A program made the position numbers and the translations under genes. From positions 62,001 to 126,000 of the forward strand of contig WSYH01001235.1 of the NCBI GenBank assembly GCA_036426205.1: 64,000 bases of DNA, read 5' to 3'. The notes under the pieces were generated by a model. It had not been told where the DNA came from. It ran no database searches and saw nothing but the letters and a program-made list of their open reading frames with translations. This DNA is from Ascaphus truei (lineage: Eukaryota > Chordata > Amphibia > Anura > Ascaphidae). Positions 19,834 to 33,384 of the stretch are shown here, one piece after another. Position 1 is the first letter of the stretch; every line of letters starts with the position of its first letter.

Positions 19834-22800
19834 GAATATTTTTCTTTCTGTTAAAGTGAAGATGACAGTGGAACATCCAGATACTACCCGGGCGCATTTG
19901 GGAACGATCTAATGTTATGGGTACCTTGTATGGTTGCTCTCCCTTTTTGCGTACTCTTTTAAAATCGTTGTGTTCGTGCGGACGCTTTCGGGTGTTCCAT
20001 GCTTCGGGGATTTTTCTCTCATCTGCACATCGTCGTATTGTTGTAGCTCCGTGGTGTTTTGAGTGTTTGTCTGTTTTTTTATTTTTCTCCTGCTTTTTTT
20101 CCGTATCGTTACTGTTGGTTCTATTTAGTTCCTCCCTTTCGTACTTTTGTTTTTTAAGGTGTTTGGGTTTGGTTCAGGTGTGTTCCTGCTTTACAGTCTA
20201 TGGTTCTGGCTGCGTTGGTCGGGCGTCGTCCTCTCCGTTTCTTCGCTTGGCTTGACCTTTCTCGGCATTCAGGTGCTTTTATTCCCAATATAAGTTGTTG
20301 GTGTTGTTTATTTTGGTGGGATCGTTTTTTTAGTGTCTTGTTGGCTGGGTTGTTGGTAGCACGTGGGTCCCTTGGATTCCTCGTCGATGGTGTCGTTGAT
20401 GTTTGTCATTGTCGGTGCTGGTGTTAGTCGCTCCCTCTCCGAACGAAGATTCTCACTGTAATTACTGTCACAGGAGCCAGTTAACTTTTACCACCTTCGC
20501 GTGGGTCGTATTCATAACCACCAAATAGACAAGTTTGCTGGTTGCTGTATAAAATGAGGTTTTATTTCTGGCACTCGGGCTTTTGCGGGTTCTGTTGTTT
20601 ATCGGTACGGCCATATTGTGGCCACAAAGATCCTAAAAGATGGTCGTCACTAAAGCTATTAAGATTATATCAATACCACCTGGGGAGGTTAGAACTAGCC
20701 TCCTCTGCTCTCAGGTGCAGGGGCCTCTGCTTCACCAAAAGAACATCTGTGCCCTGTCCCTGTCCGGTGGGCGGTTTGTATCTCGTCGCCCTCGCAAGTC
20801 GTCTTGGTAGACAGATCGTCTATCATGTCGCTTATTTTCCTGTGTATCGTTCCATAAGGTCAGCATTGATGGTATCGTCTCACTCTTTCTTTTCTTCTTC
20901 TACGTGGTCTGACTCCCGTGCGTCATTGTTTACTTATATCGTCTAGGCCGTTTTATTCATGGTATTCTTCCTCTCTCGACTCCTGGTTCTTCCCTATCCC
21001 TATCTCGTTTCACATAGCTTCGCTGTTCTCACCACATCTGCCCTCACTCTCATCCCTCTGTGTTCTACATCCTCCTTGTCTTCTCCGTCCTATACCAACT
21101 TTGTCCATCTCTCCTCCTCTCCAGAGCTCCTAGATTTGTTCTATTACCTCTATCTCGAGTATCATTAGCCTCTAATCGGCTTCTTGCCGGGACACGCCCG
21201 TTGTCTCTCCCCTGCCGCCTTCTCCACCTTTTCCTAACCTTCTTGCCCATTCCTCGCGTCCGGTGGTTTGATTCTATCTTCTGCTCAGCGTTGGTCGATG
21301 CAGCCGGGTGCGATGCGCGCCCGTCTGTCGTCGCGCGCTGACGGCCCTCGCACCCGTGCCTGTTGGCTGGCTGCGGTGCGTCGGTGACGCTTTCCGGCAT
21401 CCCTTCTAGGCCCTTCGCGAGCTGGTCTTCCTGCTCCTCGTCTGTATTTCTAGCGCTTGGAAGTGGGAACGGGTTGCTGGCCATCAGAGCGACCTATGAC
21501 CATCTCTTTCCCACTCTCCCACATCCCAAATGTCTTTAACACCACTCCACGTTCCCCGCCGTGTCACACATACACATTCTCATTTTCTATTTCTCTCTGA
21601 AGTCACCTCGCTGATTAAAACCAAAAAATCACACAGAGTCCCCTCTATAGAAATGTACACCTGCAATCACAATTACAAAAGTCTGGTATCTTAGAAATGA
21701 ACACATACTCACCTAATCCAATTTAACACTTTACTACACTTTACAGGGCTGGCTTCCCAATCACAAACATCACGACAATGTTGATATTCATAAACTGGGG
21801 GGGGCTTGCCTTTACATGGAAAAAGTGCTTTGTTTACATCGAAACAGTGGAAAAATAAATTCTTTATGACTCCCAAGATATTGGCACCAATTTTTGGATA
21901 ATCCCTGGATCACCCTCCTTCCCTTAGTCTACTTATGATACCTTGGCCTGTTTACATTTCTATCTAAAAGACCCTGTATTCCTTTTGTGCAACAAATCTT
22001 ATTGTATTGCATCCACAGTCTAATGGGTAAATGAATCCACCATTAACTGCCACCCCTACTGTAAAGGACTTTTTCTTTGTTGAGGGTGAAACTCCTTTTC
22101 CTCACGTTAAGGGATGGTCCATTTGTACTGCCCATGGGATGAAGAGGTATTTGAAAGGCTCCTTGCATTGTCCCGAATCACTATTGGTATATAGTTATCA
22201 TATCACTTTGGACCATCTTTCAAATGGACCCAATAAACATCTAATTAGTTAGCTCTCCGCCCATAATGTTCGAGGAGAGGGGAAACTGATCCCAATACGG
22301 TGCTCAGTAGACAATATGGTTTAAAAATAGTACTGCCAGATCTCGGCACCCGCGTATAGATACTCATCCATATTGAAGTAGGAATACGTTCTGATAATCA
22401 GCCTACGCTAGTGAGACTATTGTAGGGTACCGTGCATATATTCTCATATAGAGTGGAAAGTATGACAGTCCCCGTGATAAGGATAAAGAAACCTATGTAT
22501 ATATGGATCTGGTACACGTCAACTAATTATTCCAAATGGAACACATCACCCGGGTTGGCATGTAGAACTGGTCATAACCATACTCCCAATGTAATAGGGG
22601 AGAATGCGAGTTACTCACATTAGTGGCAGCTCATCAGGACTATTGGTGCATCACGCACAATCTCTGTTATCAGAGAAGACCGTCGAGGATCAATGCGGGG
22701 AGCAAAGGTGTGCCTCGAAACAACATGGCCGCGGCTTTACAACAACAGTTAATTAGGTTTTAAAATAGCTTAATCCATCGGTACGTGAGAGGTACAAAAA

Positions 22801-25800
22801 TCAAGAACCCTTCTGATCGCGTTATGTTCGGAGGACAATCCCTTTTCACACAGCCTGTGTCCAACATGATCCTCGGATCGTCTTCTCTCGCCGAATAGTT
22901 ACGAGTCTATCCTTCTTATAATTGGGTGGCTCTTCTCGAACTCCTTAGTTCCAAAGTTATTTTCTAGGTTTTGGTGCCAAAATTGTAATACCATACTTCA
23001 CGGTGTGTCTTCTAATGCTATGTAAAGGGGCACTAATATGCTATTACTTTCCCTTCTATCAATATATTGCCCCGTTCTAATGTAACCAGATAGATCTGGT
23101 TTATTGCCTTGCAGCTATGCATGAACTTTGGCTTTTCCCGGTACTATTGCTAAGTCTGCTGTCTGTATAAAGCACTTACTTTTCTAAACTCTGTCTCCAT
23201 TTCAAGTAATTTCCACCAATATTATACCATTAATTTGTAAGTAGCTGTTTATTCTGCATTCCCCAAATGCATACCCTTACATGTTGTCTGATTTAATTAC
23301 CTCATTGACCAGACTAACCCATGCCACGTTTCCCGTCTTCCAAGTCTTATGACAGAGAAATTAAGTCCTGCTAGAGTCTTATTAACTACACAATTTCACC
23401 TATCAATCAGCCAAAGATGGCGACTTTGTTGTCTCGTTCCCAACCCTCAAGGTCATTATAATCACACGTTATATAAAAGCAGGGGTGCCCAGTACCCCGA
23501 TCATGAGGGACTTTCCAACTCATGACTGTACGCCCAACCGAAAAGTTTCATCTTATTGACAACACTTGTTGTCGGTCTCTTTAACCGTTTTCAATACCAG
23601 GCCCTGTATATAGTCTTCATTGTCTTTATCTTCTGTTTTATACACAACCTCCTGGGTGAAACCGTATACAATTATTCAGCCCAGTGCAAAACTCTAAGTA
23701 GATTTCCATTCATCAATGAATTACCCTGGTCTAAATCCTTAATTACTCTCCTAAAAGAAACAAAATCTTTTTAGGGGCATTACGTTTGGCAGGATTCCTA
23801 TAATTCATCAATCATGGCTGACTATTACTAATAATTTTGTTTTCCATTAGGATTTCGATATTATTATCCATATCAAAACCCCCCTCTTTCAAGTAGTTTC
23901 ACCACTATGAACTGTCAGGCATTACTAGGTCTGTATTCCCCCCGGTCCTGTGATCTAGCTCCTTTTTAACTATAGGCCACCACCCTTTGGCAGTTTACAT
24001 CCAATCTGGCGCCCTACTGAAGCCGGTCTGGAAATTGGAGTCCTTGAATATAAATATAATGGTTTGGCTCCCATTACTGATCTACAATACCTTGAGAACT
24101 TTTGGACCTGTCATGCCCATCTGGTTCTTTTGCCAGTGTGCTTATCTTACTTAAATGTTTCAAAGTCCACATTACTGAAATTCTTCTTAGTGTTGGTAAC
24201 CCATTATTGTTGTCCGTACACTATGGGAGTTTGTGGCTTCCTCCTGAGGCAATTTATTATTGAACTTTAAAAAATTCTGTCTGGAAACACAAGGACAAAT
24301 AACTCTGTTCCTAATACCGTGCTCTTTTTTCCCTTTTTATCGTCCAAAATTCTGCCTAACACATATACCCAACTGACAAGGGTCCCGCTATACTTTTCTT
24401 TTTTCATTTTTTTGTAGAGTCAAGCCGGGTACTTAAGAACTTTTAGGGTGACCTACTTTTATTCTGCAATCCGCCTTTTTTTCATTAATCCATTTTTGCT
24501 ATTTGATTGCCCTTTTGCAATTTGTTAATTACTTATAATTCTCGATATGATCGTCCCCCACCGGCCCTTCTGACTTAAAGAATTGAAAACTTCTCTTCCC
24601 TCTCGTACTATTTCGTCCCCTAACCTGTTTACTCTTAGCCACAATGATTTGACTATTTTTGTCTTTTATAAATTACGCTACCCAATGGGTTTCTTATTCT
24701 ACATTGATATTGTGTATGTGTGATTTTTCTAGCAATGTTTTAAAGATTTTGCCTCATTTATCTTCTAATTTCCCTCCAAAAAAATAATCCCAGTGTATTA
24801 TTGTTTGTATTGTCTTGTATGTCTTAGTCTATAGTGCCACAAGGGTCTTCAGCGCTTCTACAAAGACCTACAGTACAGAGAATTCATAATAATACCCATA
24901 AAGCACCAAACAAAATTTCGGACAGATGGAAAATGAAATCCCTGAACCCAGAGAGCTTTACAAATCTAAGGTCTGGATATCGGGCGACAACAGTGAGGCG
25001 ATACTAAGTGATGTAGATGGTGCTATTGCCACAATGGGTGGTTGTAAGGAGTTGACTGGTGTGGGACACCAATAGCCATGAGTGCAGGCTTTATGATAGA
25101 TGATGGGTGGGGCGCCGTTTCGTTTTAAGGTAGTTAGTATCTAATTAACTGAAAACAAAGATGACACATCTGCAGTGGATGGGAGATGGCAGTGAGGACT
25201 GAAGGAAAGTAAGTGTCCCATGTTTCTGGCTTCAGGAGATCCCATGCAGAGGAAGGAGTAGCATAAGTGCGTATGAATAGAGGATTTGTGTGCCGGTGTT
25301 TTTTATGTGAGGGTAAACGCCAATGTTGCGAGCGAGTGTATAAATACCCCATGGGCGCAGTGGGGATTAGTGTGAGAGACAGAGACACTCGCCACAATGT
25401 AGTGAGGAAAACATTGACAGCTAACACAGAAAATTGCACAATTGGAGGGATTTAATAGTGAGATGCAGGAGGAGAGGACTTCCCCAGGTACACATGACAT
25501 TTAAATTCTGTAGGCCCAATTGATGATTACGTAATCGTACAAAGAAAATCCATTTAATTCTGTAGTCCATTTTATGATAGGAACATGCCAATGAAACTGC
25601 TAACACTTCGTAGTTTTTTTTTTTTTCCCAAATAGCATGTGATAGGAACATCCTGTTTAAGAGATCCAATTCAGCCAATGTTTGTCCAGATCATTAGAAT
25701 GCCCAAAATTTTATATTAAAGGTCCCCCCTTATAGAAGATATAGAAAAACACTCCAAGAGATCTATCACCACCCACATGTTAACTGCCTAACACTCAAAT

Positions 25801-28734
25801 ACTGACACCCCAGTCAAGAGGGACACAAACGCATTTAAATTAGATAGACCTCAGTTTATTAAATATGCTTTCTACACACGTTTAGGTCCATTCTGACCAA
25901 AGTAATCTGTTTTTGATAATGATTTTTTTTCAAATGCAGACCATGTTATGATCAATGCTGACTTCACAAATGTTCCAGGACTGAATATTGTTTATACTTT
26001 ACATGTTGATACTTATCAAAGTCATACTGCCCCATCTACTGGATGGGGTTTCCCTCAATACATTTGGGTCCATATGAATTCGTTCTTTGTATGCATTCCC
26101 AAACCCAATCGTTTCACTTTTGCGGTAATGATATATCTTCATTTCCCCAGTCTAGTCCTAGATAATTAAAATGAATACCATTAGGCATAAGATGACCCCA
26201 GTTTGATGCTTCACCATACTTGACATAAAGTTCTATTTTAGCTTCCTCAATCTCAAAGATATACTTCCGCGTGGTTATAGCATATTATCCCTTACAAAAA
26301 CCTGTCACTTTATAATTTGACCTACATGTTTAATTTCTCCATCCCCAACTGTCTCTACACTTTTACTCATTTACCTTTGTCAGAAATATTAATTCTCCTT
26401 TAATAACTTAGGTTTTCGGATCGGTGTCAAATATAGTTGCATACTCCACCTCCACGTATCTTTTGTTCGATCCTCTACCGAAAAAAAAGGCCTAACCATC
26501 TAAATTTTAAATGTACCAGTCATGAGTTTCATCCCACATGTTCAGTATATAGGCTTCTGATATACTTACTGCTCTTGAGCTATTAATTCAAAGGCTCCCC
26601 CATTTTATTTCTAGTCAGGATTCTTGCACCCCCCCTAGCACACCAGCATCGATTCATTCTTTTTTTTTCAGCCTGTCTAATCTTATCTGCTCCTCCTCTT
26701 CTGAGCACAATTGTTTAGTCTTTAGAAATGTTCTTCCTTTTCCCTCCTCAGACCCCCAGTCCCACCCTCCTTATCTCTTTACTATGGTGTATCATGCTTG
26801 GTCAACACTCGCACTTGCCCCCATTTACCTACATACCCCTTGTTTATCACTCCTAATCCCTTTACGCTTCATTATCTGTTTAATCCCCCACCACCTTACT
26901 CCTAGTTAAAAATATCCTCCAACTTTTCCGACATTCTCCCACCCCTAGCACCGCGATTTCCTCTTCATTGAGGTGCAATCCGTATCTAGCAATATACGAT
27001 GGAACTCTCAAGAAAAGGATGTCCCAGTGCCTAAACAACCCACCAAGCCCTATTCCTGAAAGAACTTTTTTAGCAATTGTATGCAACCCTCCCCATGCCT
27101 CGTATGTACTGTATACCTGCTATTGTAGCATACGGTAGTAGATTGAAACAATCACCTACCTTGGAGGGGTCTTTTGACTTTAGCATTTTGGACTAGATCC
27201 CCGTAACCCAATTTTGCAGTAACCTCTATCGTTCTCTACATGTGTTATGACTGCAACGCCTGTAACAAGACACAACGGTATAAGTATACAGCCTCCCCCC
27301 CCCCCCCCACACATTAACAATTGTTTTACCCCGATCCTTTGCCTCTGGCCGAACTCGACCAAGGGATGACAACAAAAGTGTTCAGGTTGTCTTCATGCGC
27401 CGCCCCTTGGACACAGATTGCCTATCTACCCTTCTATAATGGTGTCAACTATTTATTTGTATCTGAGCCAGCCTGAGGTCCCCCCTGTGTGGAGGAATAC
27501 CTCCCTGGCTGCTAGAGGGATAGTCTCCCCCAGCTCTTGCCATTTATGCATCGACATCCCCAATACTATCACTCAACATTTTTGTGGCACTCTTTATTGG
27601 GACTGTGTCAGCTCAGAAAAGACACCGCCTTCCCTATTGCCCCTTCTTCCGCTTCACTTACTGTACCCAGCTACTACCTGCTCTCACTAACAGAAAACCA
27701 AGCTACCTACATGATACTGACTAACATTGCCAAACAATCTGCCACCAGTGTTCGAAGCAATGGCGCCCTGCTCAGTGAGCTTTTTCTCAAAAAAACAAAA
27801 CCCCCCTTTAACGATTGACACATGTCCCTCAATATTGCAAGTTGCCTTCAGCATCAGGGCAATATCTGAAGCTTAAACTATAAAGAGTACCACCCGCCTC
27901 ACATTCTCACAGCCGTTACTGCATCATGGAAACCATTCGCTGTTTTTTTCTCCAAGTGAACATACATGTGGCCAGAGGTGCATTGAGTGGCATTTTCATC
28001 CTAGCTCACTCTCTAGCAACTATGAAGTTATAAGTAATAACATAAACTGCTATATTCAATATACTATTTACCTTGTTAACCCGCTTCCTGGTTCAAATGC
28101 TTGTTTTATAATGTACACTTTGAATAACAACCACACTTAAACGCAACCAACACGATCAGTGTTTTATCCTATCCGGTGACGAAATCTACGCTCCCCAAAA
28201 TTCTGAAAATTTGAAACTTAGGGACCAGAATAGTCCCAAGCGTAAGTTATCGGATATGTAATGTTTGGCCAGAGACAATTGCAACAGTGATGTCTTACGC
28301 CTCTTTCATGGGGCACGCTGGACACAGTTGCCCGGGGGACCACGAGCATAGGGGCCCATGCTAATATATGCACAGACCCGATGTTAACACGAACTTCTCA
28401 CGATCCATCCGCTCTCAACATTCAACCTCTCTACTAACTCCGGTAGTAGAAGGAGAAAATTACGACTTGTAGCGGAGAGTTGGCTGGACTGAATTGCAGT
28501 CTGGACCTCTGGTTTTGGCCCCCCTTTCTGCCCCCCTTCTTTTTCCTTTTTTCTCTTCCCCCCTCCCCTCTTTTGGTAACCAATAATATCAAGTTATTTA
28601 TCATAATTTAATTTTTTATGCCTTGTGAGTGATTGTGTAGGCAGGGCTCAAGTGCACGCTTGCCGGTGGGCCACTATATATGCCTGTTTAGTATGGCGTT
28701 CTGATTGACTACAGCATTGTCGTATTGTCTCCTT
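19834..28734. other. 8.9-kb stretch with no recognised gene or family
   Basis: Open frames are short and on both strands. 20050-21480 is T- and C-rich on the plus strand. Its minus strand holds a 139-codon basic frame (21065-21484). 21490-28600 is AT-rich with frames under 100 codons (e.g. 22031-22252, 23556-23774, 25948-26169, 27418-27818). None shows a motif I can assign. A C-run of about 15 lies at 27294-27308. It could be an old, decayed large element, but I see no terminal repeats. Confidence 0.4.
21065..21484 (-). CDS. hypothetical basic protein, 139 aa, doubtful
   Basis: This open frame starts ATG (MASNPFPLPSARNTDEEQED) and is rich in Arg, Lys, Gln and Asn. It has an acidic beginning and a strongly basic middle (KKVRKRWRRRQGRD). 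No domain is visible and it looks disordered. The stretch is CpG-rich while its neighbours are AT-rich. It could be a first coding exon, a transposon ORF1 remnant or chance. There is no splice or promoter evidence I can defend. Confidence 0.2.
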   Translation of the reverse strand: MASNPFPLPSARNTDEEQEDQLAKGLEGMPESVTDAPQPANRHGCEGRQRATTDGRASHPAASTNAEQKIESNHRTRGMGKKVRKRWRRRQGRDNGRVPARSRLEANDTRDRGNRTNLGALERRRDGQSWYRTEKTRRM

Positions 28735-28984
28735 GACCAAGAGGCGGAGCTTCCCCCCCCCTCCATAAAAACCTCTACATAAAGACATACAAATAACAAG
28801 AGGACACATATATGGAGGTAAAAGGCCGCGGCTTATTATTAACACAAATGGGGATAGGTACCACCTGTCGGCAGAATGCAGGGTGGGCAACGCAAAGGGG
28901 GCACCCGGAAGTACGTCCCGGTGACCTGCCCAATTGTTCAAACCCCCCGTAAACCAGCCCGAGCACTCTGGGGAACAAGCACCT
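28735..28984 (-). mobile_element. Ngaro B-repeat fragment (solo)
   Basis: It begins GACCAAGAGGC (the element end) and matches 10462-10725 in reverse. It stops exactly where the G tract would begin in the other copies. Beyond it lies GCGTTACGATGGTAACGTGA, part of the repeat that also occurs at 31780. Confidence 0.82.
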
Positions 28985-29130
28985 AAAGCGTTACGATGGT
29001 AACGTGACGTCATGTTGTCATGGTACCGCGATGTGACACGGCAGCACGTTGCCATGGTACCGGACGTCGCTGCGTCATTTGACTCTGCAGAAGAAGCGCG
29101 GCATGACGCAGAAGGTAAGAACTTTAGAGG
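28985..29130 (+). repeat. short dispersed repeat, copy 1
   Basis: This matches 31776-31920 in direct orientation with few differences (GTTACGATGGTAACGTGACG through CATGACGCAGAAGGTAAG). Confidence 0.75.
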
Positions 29131-29572
29131 CCCTATTCTCTCCTGCAGCAACCAGTGGGGAAGAGAGAGGGGCCTCTTTATATTGTGGGGGGAGGGGGTG
29201 TAAAGAAATATGCCGGCCTAGGCACAGGCCTAATGGAAAATCCACCACTGGGGGTCAGAGGCAAGTATATCTGCAAGAGATGATTCCCAAAGCTGAAAAT
29301 AACGCGGTACAGCTCCTGCTTCCAATCTAGGGGGGACAAAAGAAACCCAAGACCGAACCACAACTTCAATGCATGTTGTTGGAAATTCTAGATCTGCTTT
29401 GTAAAGCAGTGTAAAAAAAAAAAGTGTGACCACATAGGTATAATAATAATAATAATAAATGTACTACTAGAATAAGTATTTATTTGGGCTTTCACTGTGC
29501 GTGATATGCTATATATGAATACTTAATATCAGGAAACGCTTGTGATTAAAGTTGTTTGTGTATGGTTATATA

Positions 29573-29728
29573 CAGTGGTTGACAAATCACCAAAAAATCT
29601 ACTCGCCACACAAAAAAATCTACTCGCCACCTAGTACTAAACGTGTGCTGCTTGGGCCAATATTTACTCGCCCGGGGGTTAAATCCACTCGCCCGGGGCG
29701 AGCAAATGTATAGGTTTGTCGAACACTG
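29573..29728. mobile_element. hAT-type MITE, 156 bp, perfect 8-bp target duplication
   Basis: The ends are CAGTGGTTGACAAA and, inverted, CAGTGTTCGACAAA. Both sides are flanked by GTTATATA (29565-29572 and 29729-29736). The interior repeats TCTACTCGCCAC and CTCGCCCGGGG. There is no coding capacity. Confidence 0.85.
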
Positions 29729-30074
29729 GTTATATATATATGGACACATTTCAACGTATGCATATGAGAGTATGCATGTGTAAGTCCCTCAGGAGGGTAC
29801 GGCAGTCCTTGTCACAGCAATTCATTGCTCCCGTTTCATTTTTCTTTTTAGTCAATCCCTAACCGGGTTAGTCTTCAATTTGTAATTGCTGCAGCATTTA
29901 CTAAAAAGGAACATTAACTCATAATGGAAGAAATCCCAAGCTTTGGTGGACAGAGCTCTTTTATAGAGGGACACCTAGCTCCTCCCTTACCTGTACATGT
30001 ATGTCCTGTTGGAGGGGAAAGGATTACACATTATCTCCATAAAAGACTTTGCACTTATCTAAAAGGGAGTTGAG

Positions 30075-30295
30075 GATTTATGCATGAAATGTTATGGGAG
30101 CATGGAAAACACGGGGCATAATCCAGATGAGGAAGAGCGAGAAGAAACCACCAATGATGTACCATGCGTGTTAGTCCTGGTCTCCCGTGACACATGCTAC
30201 CGGTAATCATTTGATCTCTGTACCACTCCTGAGCGGTGACGTCACCCTTGAGTGTCTGTGTCGCAGCTGCTCCCTGAAAGGAGGTGATTCCAGCC
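30075..30295 (+). repeat. 220-bp direct repeat, copy 1
   Basis: This matches 31926-32140 almost base for base (from ATGCATGAAA to GGAGGTGATTCC). Copy 1 then continues into CCCGATGAAGCC..GTGAAAC, while copy 2 continues into a CpG-rich block. Confidence 0.8.
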
Positions 30296-30792
30296 CCCGA
30301 TGAAGCCACAACGGTGAAACATATGTTGGGCAGGCTAAGCGTCACCACCTAGTGCGCTGGCTATATCGGAGAGGACTGTTGCCTTCTCTCAGTTAGAGTG
30401 TTTCGGAGCCTTCTAAAGGAAGCACAACACTCTGACTACTTTCCTATTTGTCATGGTTCTGAGTACAAGACACATACTTTGTGATCTTGAAATAGCTGTT
30501 CTGCTAAACATAACAGACCTCTAGGTTCATTTACCTTTGAACCCGTTGGTCTGGTACATATGTGTGTGTATATATCCGTATACTAGCATTAGCTGGCTCA
30601 ACAAATATATTATTCTGAGCACACACACTACATTAAGCTATACTCTCCATTTAGGTGTAGTCCTCAAACTATATAGAACTGTATTGGTATAACTACCACT
30701 GTTAGTATAATTATATAGCAGTGGGACATTCTAAAATAGTTATTCCTAGCATACACTGTTAGTTTGAATTAGGCATACAGTTACCTCCTCCG

Positions 30793-31775
30793 TTTTTTAA
30801 ACCAATTCATTTAGTATTTTTTTTTTTTAGGGACAGAGTAATATTCTATTCTTCTTACCGGAGGTAACGTAGCTGTCACAGCACACATTAATATTATCTT
30901 CAATCACATGCACCTGACAAGGAGTAAAACGAAAGTATCACACCTTTATTCTAAAAACAGTGAAATAATTACAGAATATGGATGTCTGGTAAATAAAGTC
31001 ACCCATTAAAACAAATTTCAGGTATCAGCAGTGCATCTTCGTTCGACTTTTTGATAACTCCTATGAACAGCCAGCTGATAAATGCTGGTTAAACCATACT
31101 CAAGTTAAAATGATGGAATTGTGAGGCGAGAGAATTTGAGGCCACGCTGGTGAACTGGGAATCTATATTCAGCTACTGTATAAACATGCTTCATAGATAA
31201 AATCAATAATCTACTCTACACTCTGTTTTGCCAACACAAAAGGCAAATCACACCTGGCAAAGGGGTCACCCCCTTTATCATTGGAACATGTGAATAACAA
31301 TCAATAAACCCCACGTATTAAAAAAAAAAAAATCTAAATGTAATATCCTCATTACCCGTTAATGAAAATGTTTATGTTTTGAAAACCAGACAACGCATGC
31401 ATATAATGTAAATATCAAACTTAAGATAAAAAGGATCTATACATTTGTTAAGATATTTCATTCTGAAAGGAGCATTCCATACTAAGGTCACATTTTGTAA
31501 ATTGGTATGAAGCTGAACCGCATTCGTTTCGGTTCTGCGGACCCCATGCATCCCAAGATACTAACTTCTGTAGTTGCTGTTGGTACTTACTGGATCTAAA
31601 ACCTCCCATGGCACGTGGGCCAAAAGGATGCAATTTTGTTACCCCAGCAGGGGATGTACCGAGGGTCACCAGTAGTGGATTTACAAAAGCTGCCGGCCAT
31701 AGTCACTTACCTGGTGCCGCGCCCCTCCTTCTGCAGCATCAAATGAAGCTACAACGTCCCATGGCTTCGCGTTAC
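30793..31775 (+). repeat. dispersed repeat R, uninterrupted copy (empty site)
   Basis: This is the inverted counterpart of 11010-11409 plus 19260-19833. The Ngaro-2 insertion point maps between 31360 and 31361 (CCCGTT / AATGAAAATG). Confidence 0.82.
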
Positions 31776-32140
31776 GACGGTAACGTGACGTCATGTTGTC
31801 ATGATACCGCGATGTGACACGGCAGCACGTTGCCATGGTACCGGACGTCGCTGCGTCATTTGACTCTGCAGAATAAGGGCGGCATGACGCAGAAGGTAAG
31901 ACCTTTAGAGGCTCTATTCTAGGATAGATGCATGAAATTTTATGGGAGCATGGAAAACACGGGGCATAATTCAGATGAGGAAGAGCGAGAAGAAACCACC
32001 AATGATGTACCATGCGTGTTAGTCCTGGTCTCCCGTGACACATGCTACCGGTAATTATTTGATCTCTGTACCACTCCTGAGCGGTGACGTCACCCTTGAG
32101 TGTCTGTGTCGCAGCTGCTCCCTGAAAGGAGGTGATTCCA
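31776..32140 (+). repeat. composite of two short repeats (second copies)
   Basis: 31776-31920 matches 28985-29130, and 31926-32140 matches 30075-30295. The order brings together two repeats that are 1 kb apart in the other location. Confidence 0.75.
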
Positions 32141-32580
32141 GCTTAACATGCTCATCTGAGTGGAGCATGAGGTGTGTACGCCATAGACCTCGGGCATGGT
32201 CAGTGCTTAGGCGCTGAGGCGCGCTGCTGCTCGGCAGCGAGCCCCTGCAGCCGCAATGAGAGCGGCTTTAGAAGGGGCTCGCGCACGCTTCCGCAAGCGT
32301 GTCTTAAGAAAATTTCAGTCTCTGCGCTCGCCGGAGCGCAGGGCCGGTCACGTGAGCGGTTCGCCCAATGACGTCACAGGCCCCCCCCCCCTCCCCATGC
32401 CCCCGGACGGCTAAATTCACTATGGCCTTAGACCGGGAGCATGCGATTTTCCTACGGAATGGATGTCCTCGATACTGCAGTGATGGAGTGTATGCTTTGG
32501 ACCGGGAGAGGGTGCTTTCCCTATCGGAACGGGTATTTCCAATGCTGCAGTGATTGTGTGAATACACCTACCTGCATTGT
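32141..32580. repeat. CpG-rich repeat with CACGTG and CCAAT-type module
   Basis: GC-rich, with GGTCACGTGAGCGGTTCGCC and CAATGACGTCA at about 32345-32376. It is similar in style to the blocks at 39721, 45191 and 62775. No gene is recognised. Confidence 0.4.
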
Positions 32581-33384
32581 TACCAATAGGCTGGCTGGGC
32601 TTCCTTGTGGGGTCCCTGTCACTTCGGTGTGCCTATGAGGGTCTGGTATTCCGACGACTCCTGATGGTTATTATACCCAATTGTTTTTATTTTTCCACTG
32701 TACCATATGTGTATTCAGTACCTTTTACCCACTAAAATATTTGTTTAGTAATGCTTTATGAGGGTTTGGGCTTGTCTTTTCTATCTATCTTAAGCAAAAT
32801 AAGACTACAAAGTTGATAAATACCTTTTTCTTTGAACGATTTTTATATTTCGGTTTCTTTTTAATATTTTTATAGCAGCCATTCCATATTTTGGGTCCTA
32901 GATTTAAAAAAAAAAAAAAAGAAAGAAAAGATTGAGTAAAAATGAACACATTAAATAAAGCAGAGAAGGGGAGTCATCCGTTGAGATAATAATTTATTGG
33001 ATTGCTAGACGTTATAGGTTTGCTTTTTCTTGTCATATTTAATGGGTTAAAAAGTGTCATCACAGTGCTAGGTGAACTACAATGGTAGCACAAATATTGC
33101 TGTAGTCTGGATACCCAACCAGGGAATGCTTGCAGTAGCAGCTGTTGGTATCAATATCAGGTCAGAATTAGGCTGTAACCGAGAGGAGAGAAATGCTGGC
33201 AGCTACAGAGACTTGCTCTGAACCAGTGGGCAGAAGTAGGTTAAAAGAGCCAAAACATCTGAGAAGACATCTACTGAGATAGGTAGGAGTGTTAAATGAA
33301 CCACTCAAGGAGCATAACGGAGAGATAAGTGGATGGCTGAATAAAGATGGAAAGTATTGCAGACTTGAGGAGAGAAGTGGATCG

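Noticed and set aside
24005..24016. TGGCGCCC resembling a retroviral lysine-tRNA primer binding site
   Set aside because: The match is only 8 bases, with no LTR end before it and no recognisable gag or pol after it.
27418..27818. Two overlapping 90-codon frames, possibly a degraded envelope-like or host exon
   Set aside because: No motif, signal peptide or neighbouring retroviral gene supports either reading.
29580..29720. CRISPR-like repetition of CTCGCC units
   Set aside because: Only a few irregular repeats inside a hAT MITE of a eukaryotic genome. There is no array.
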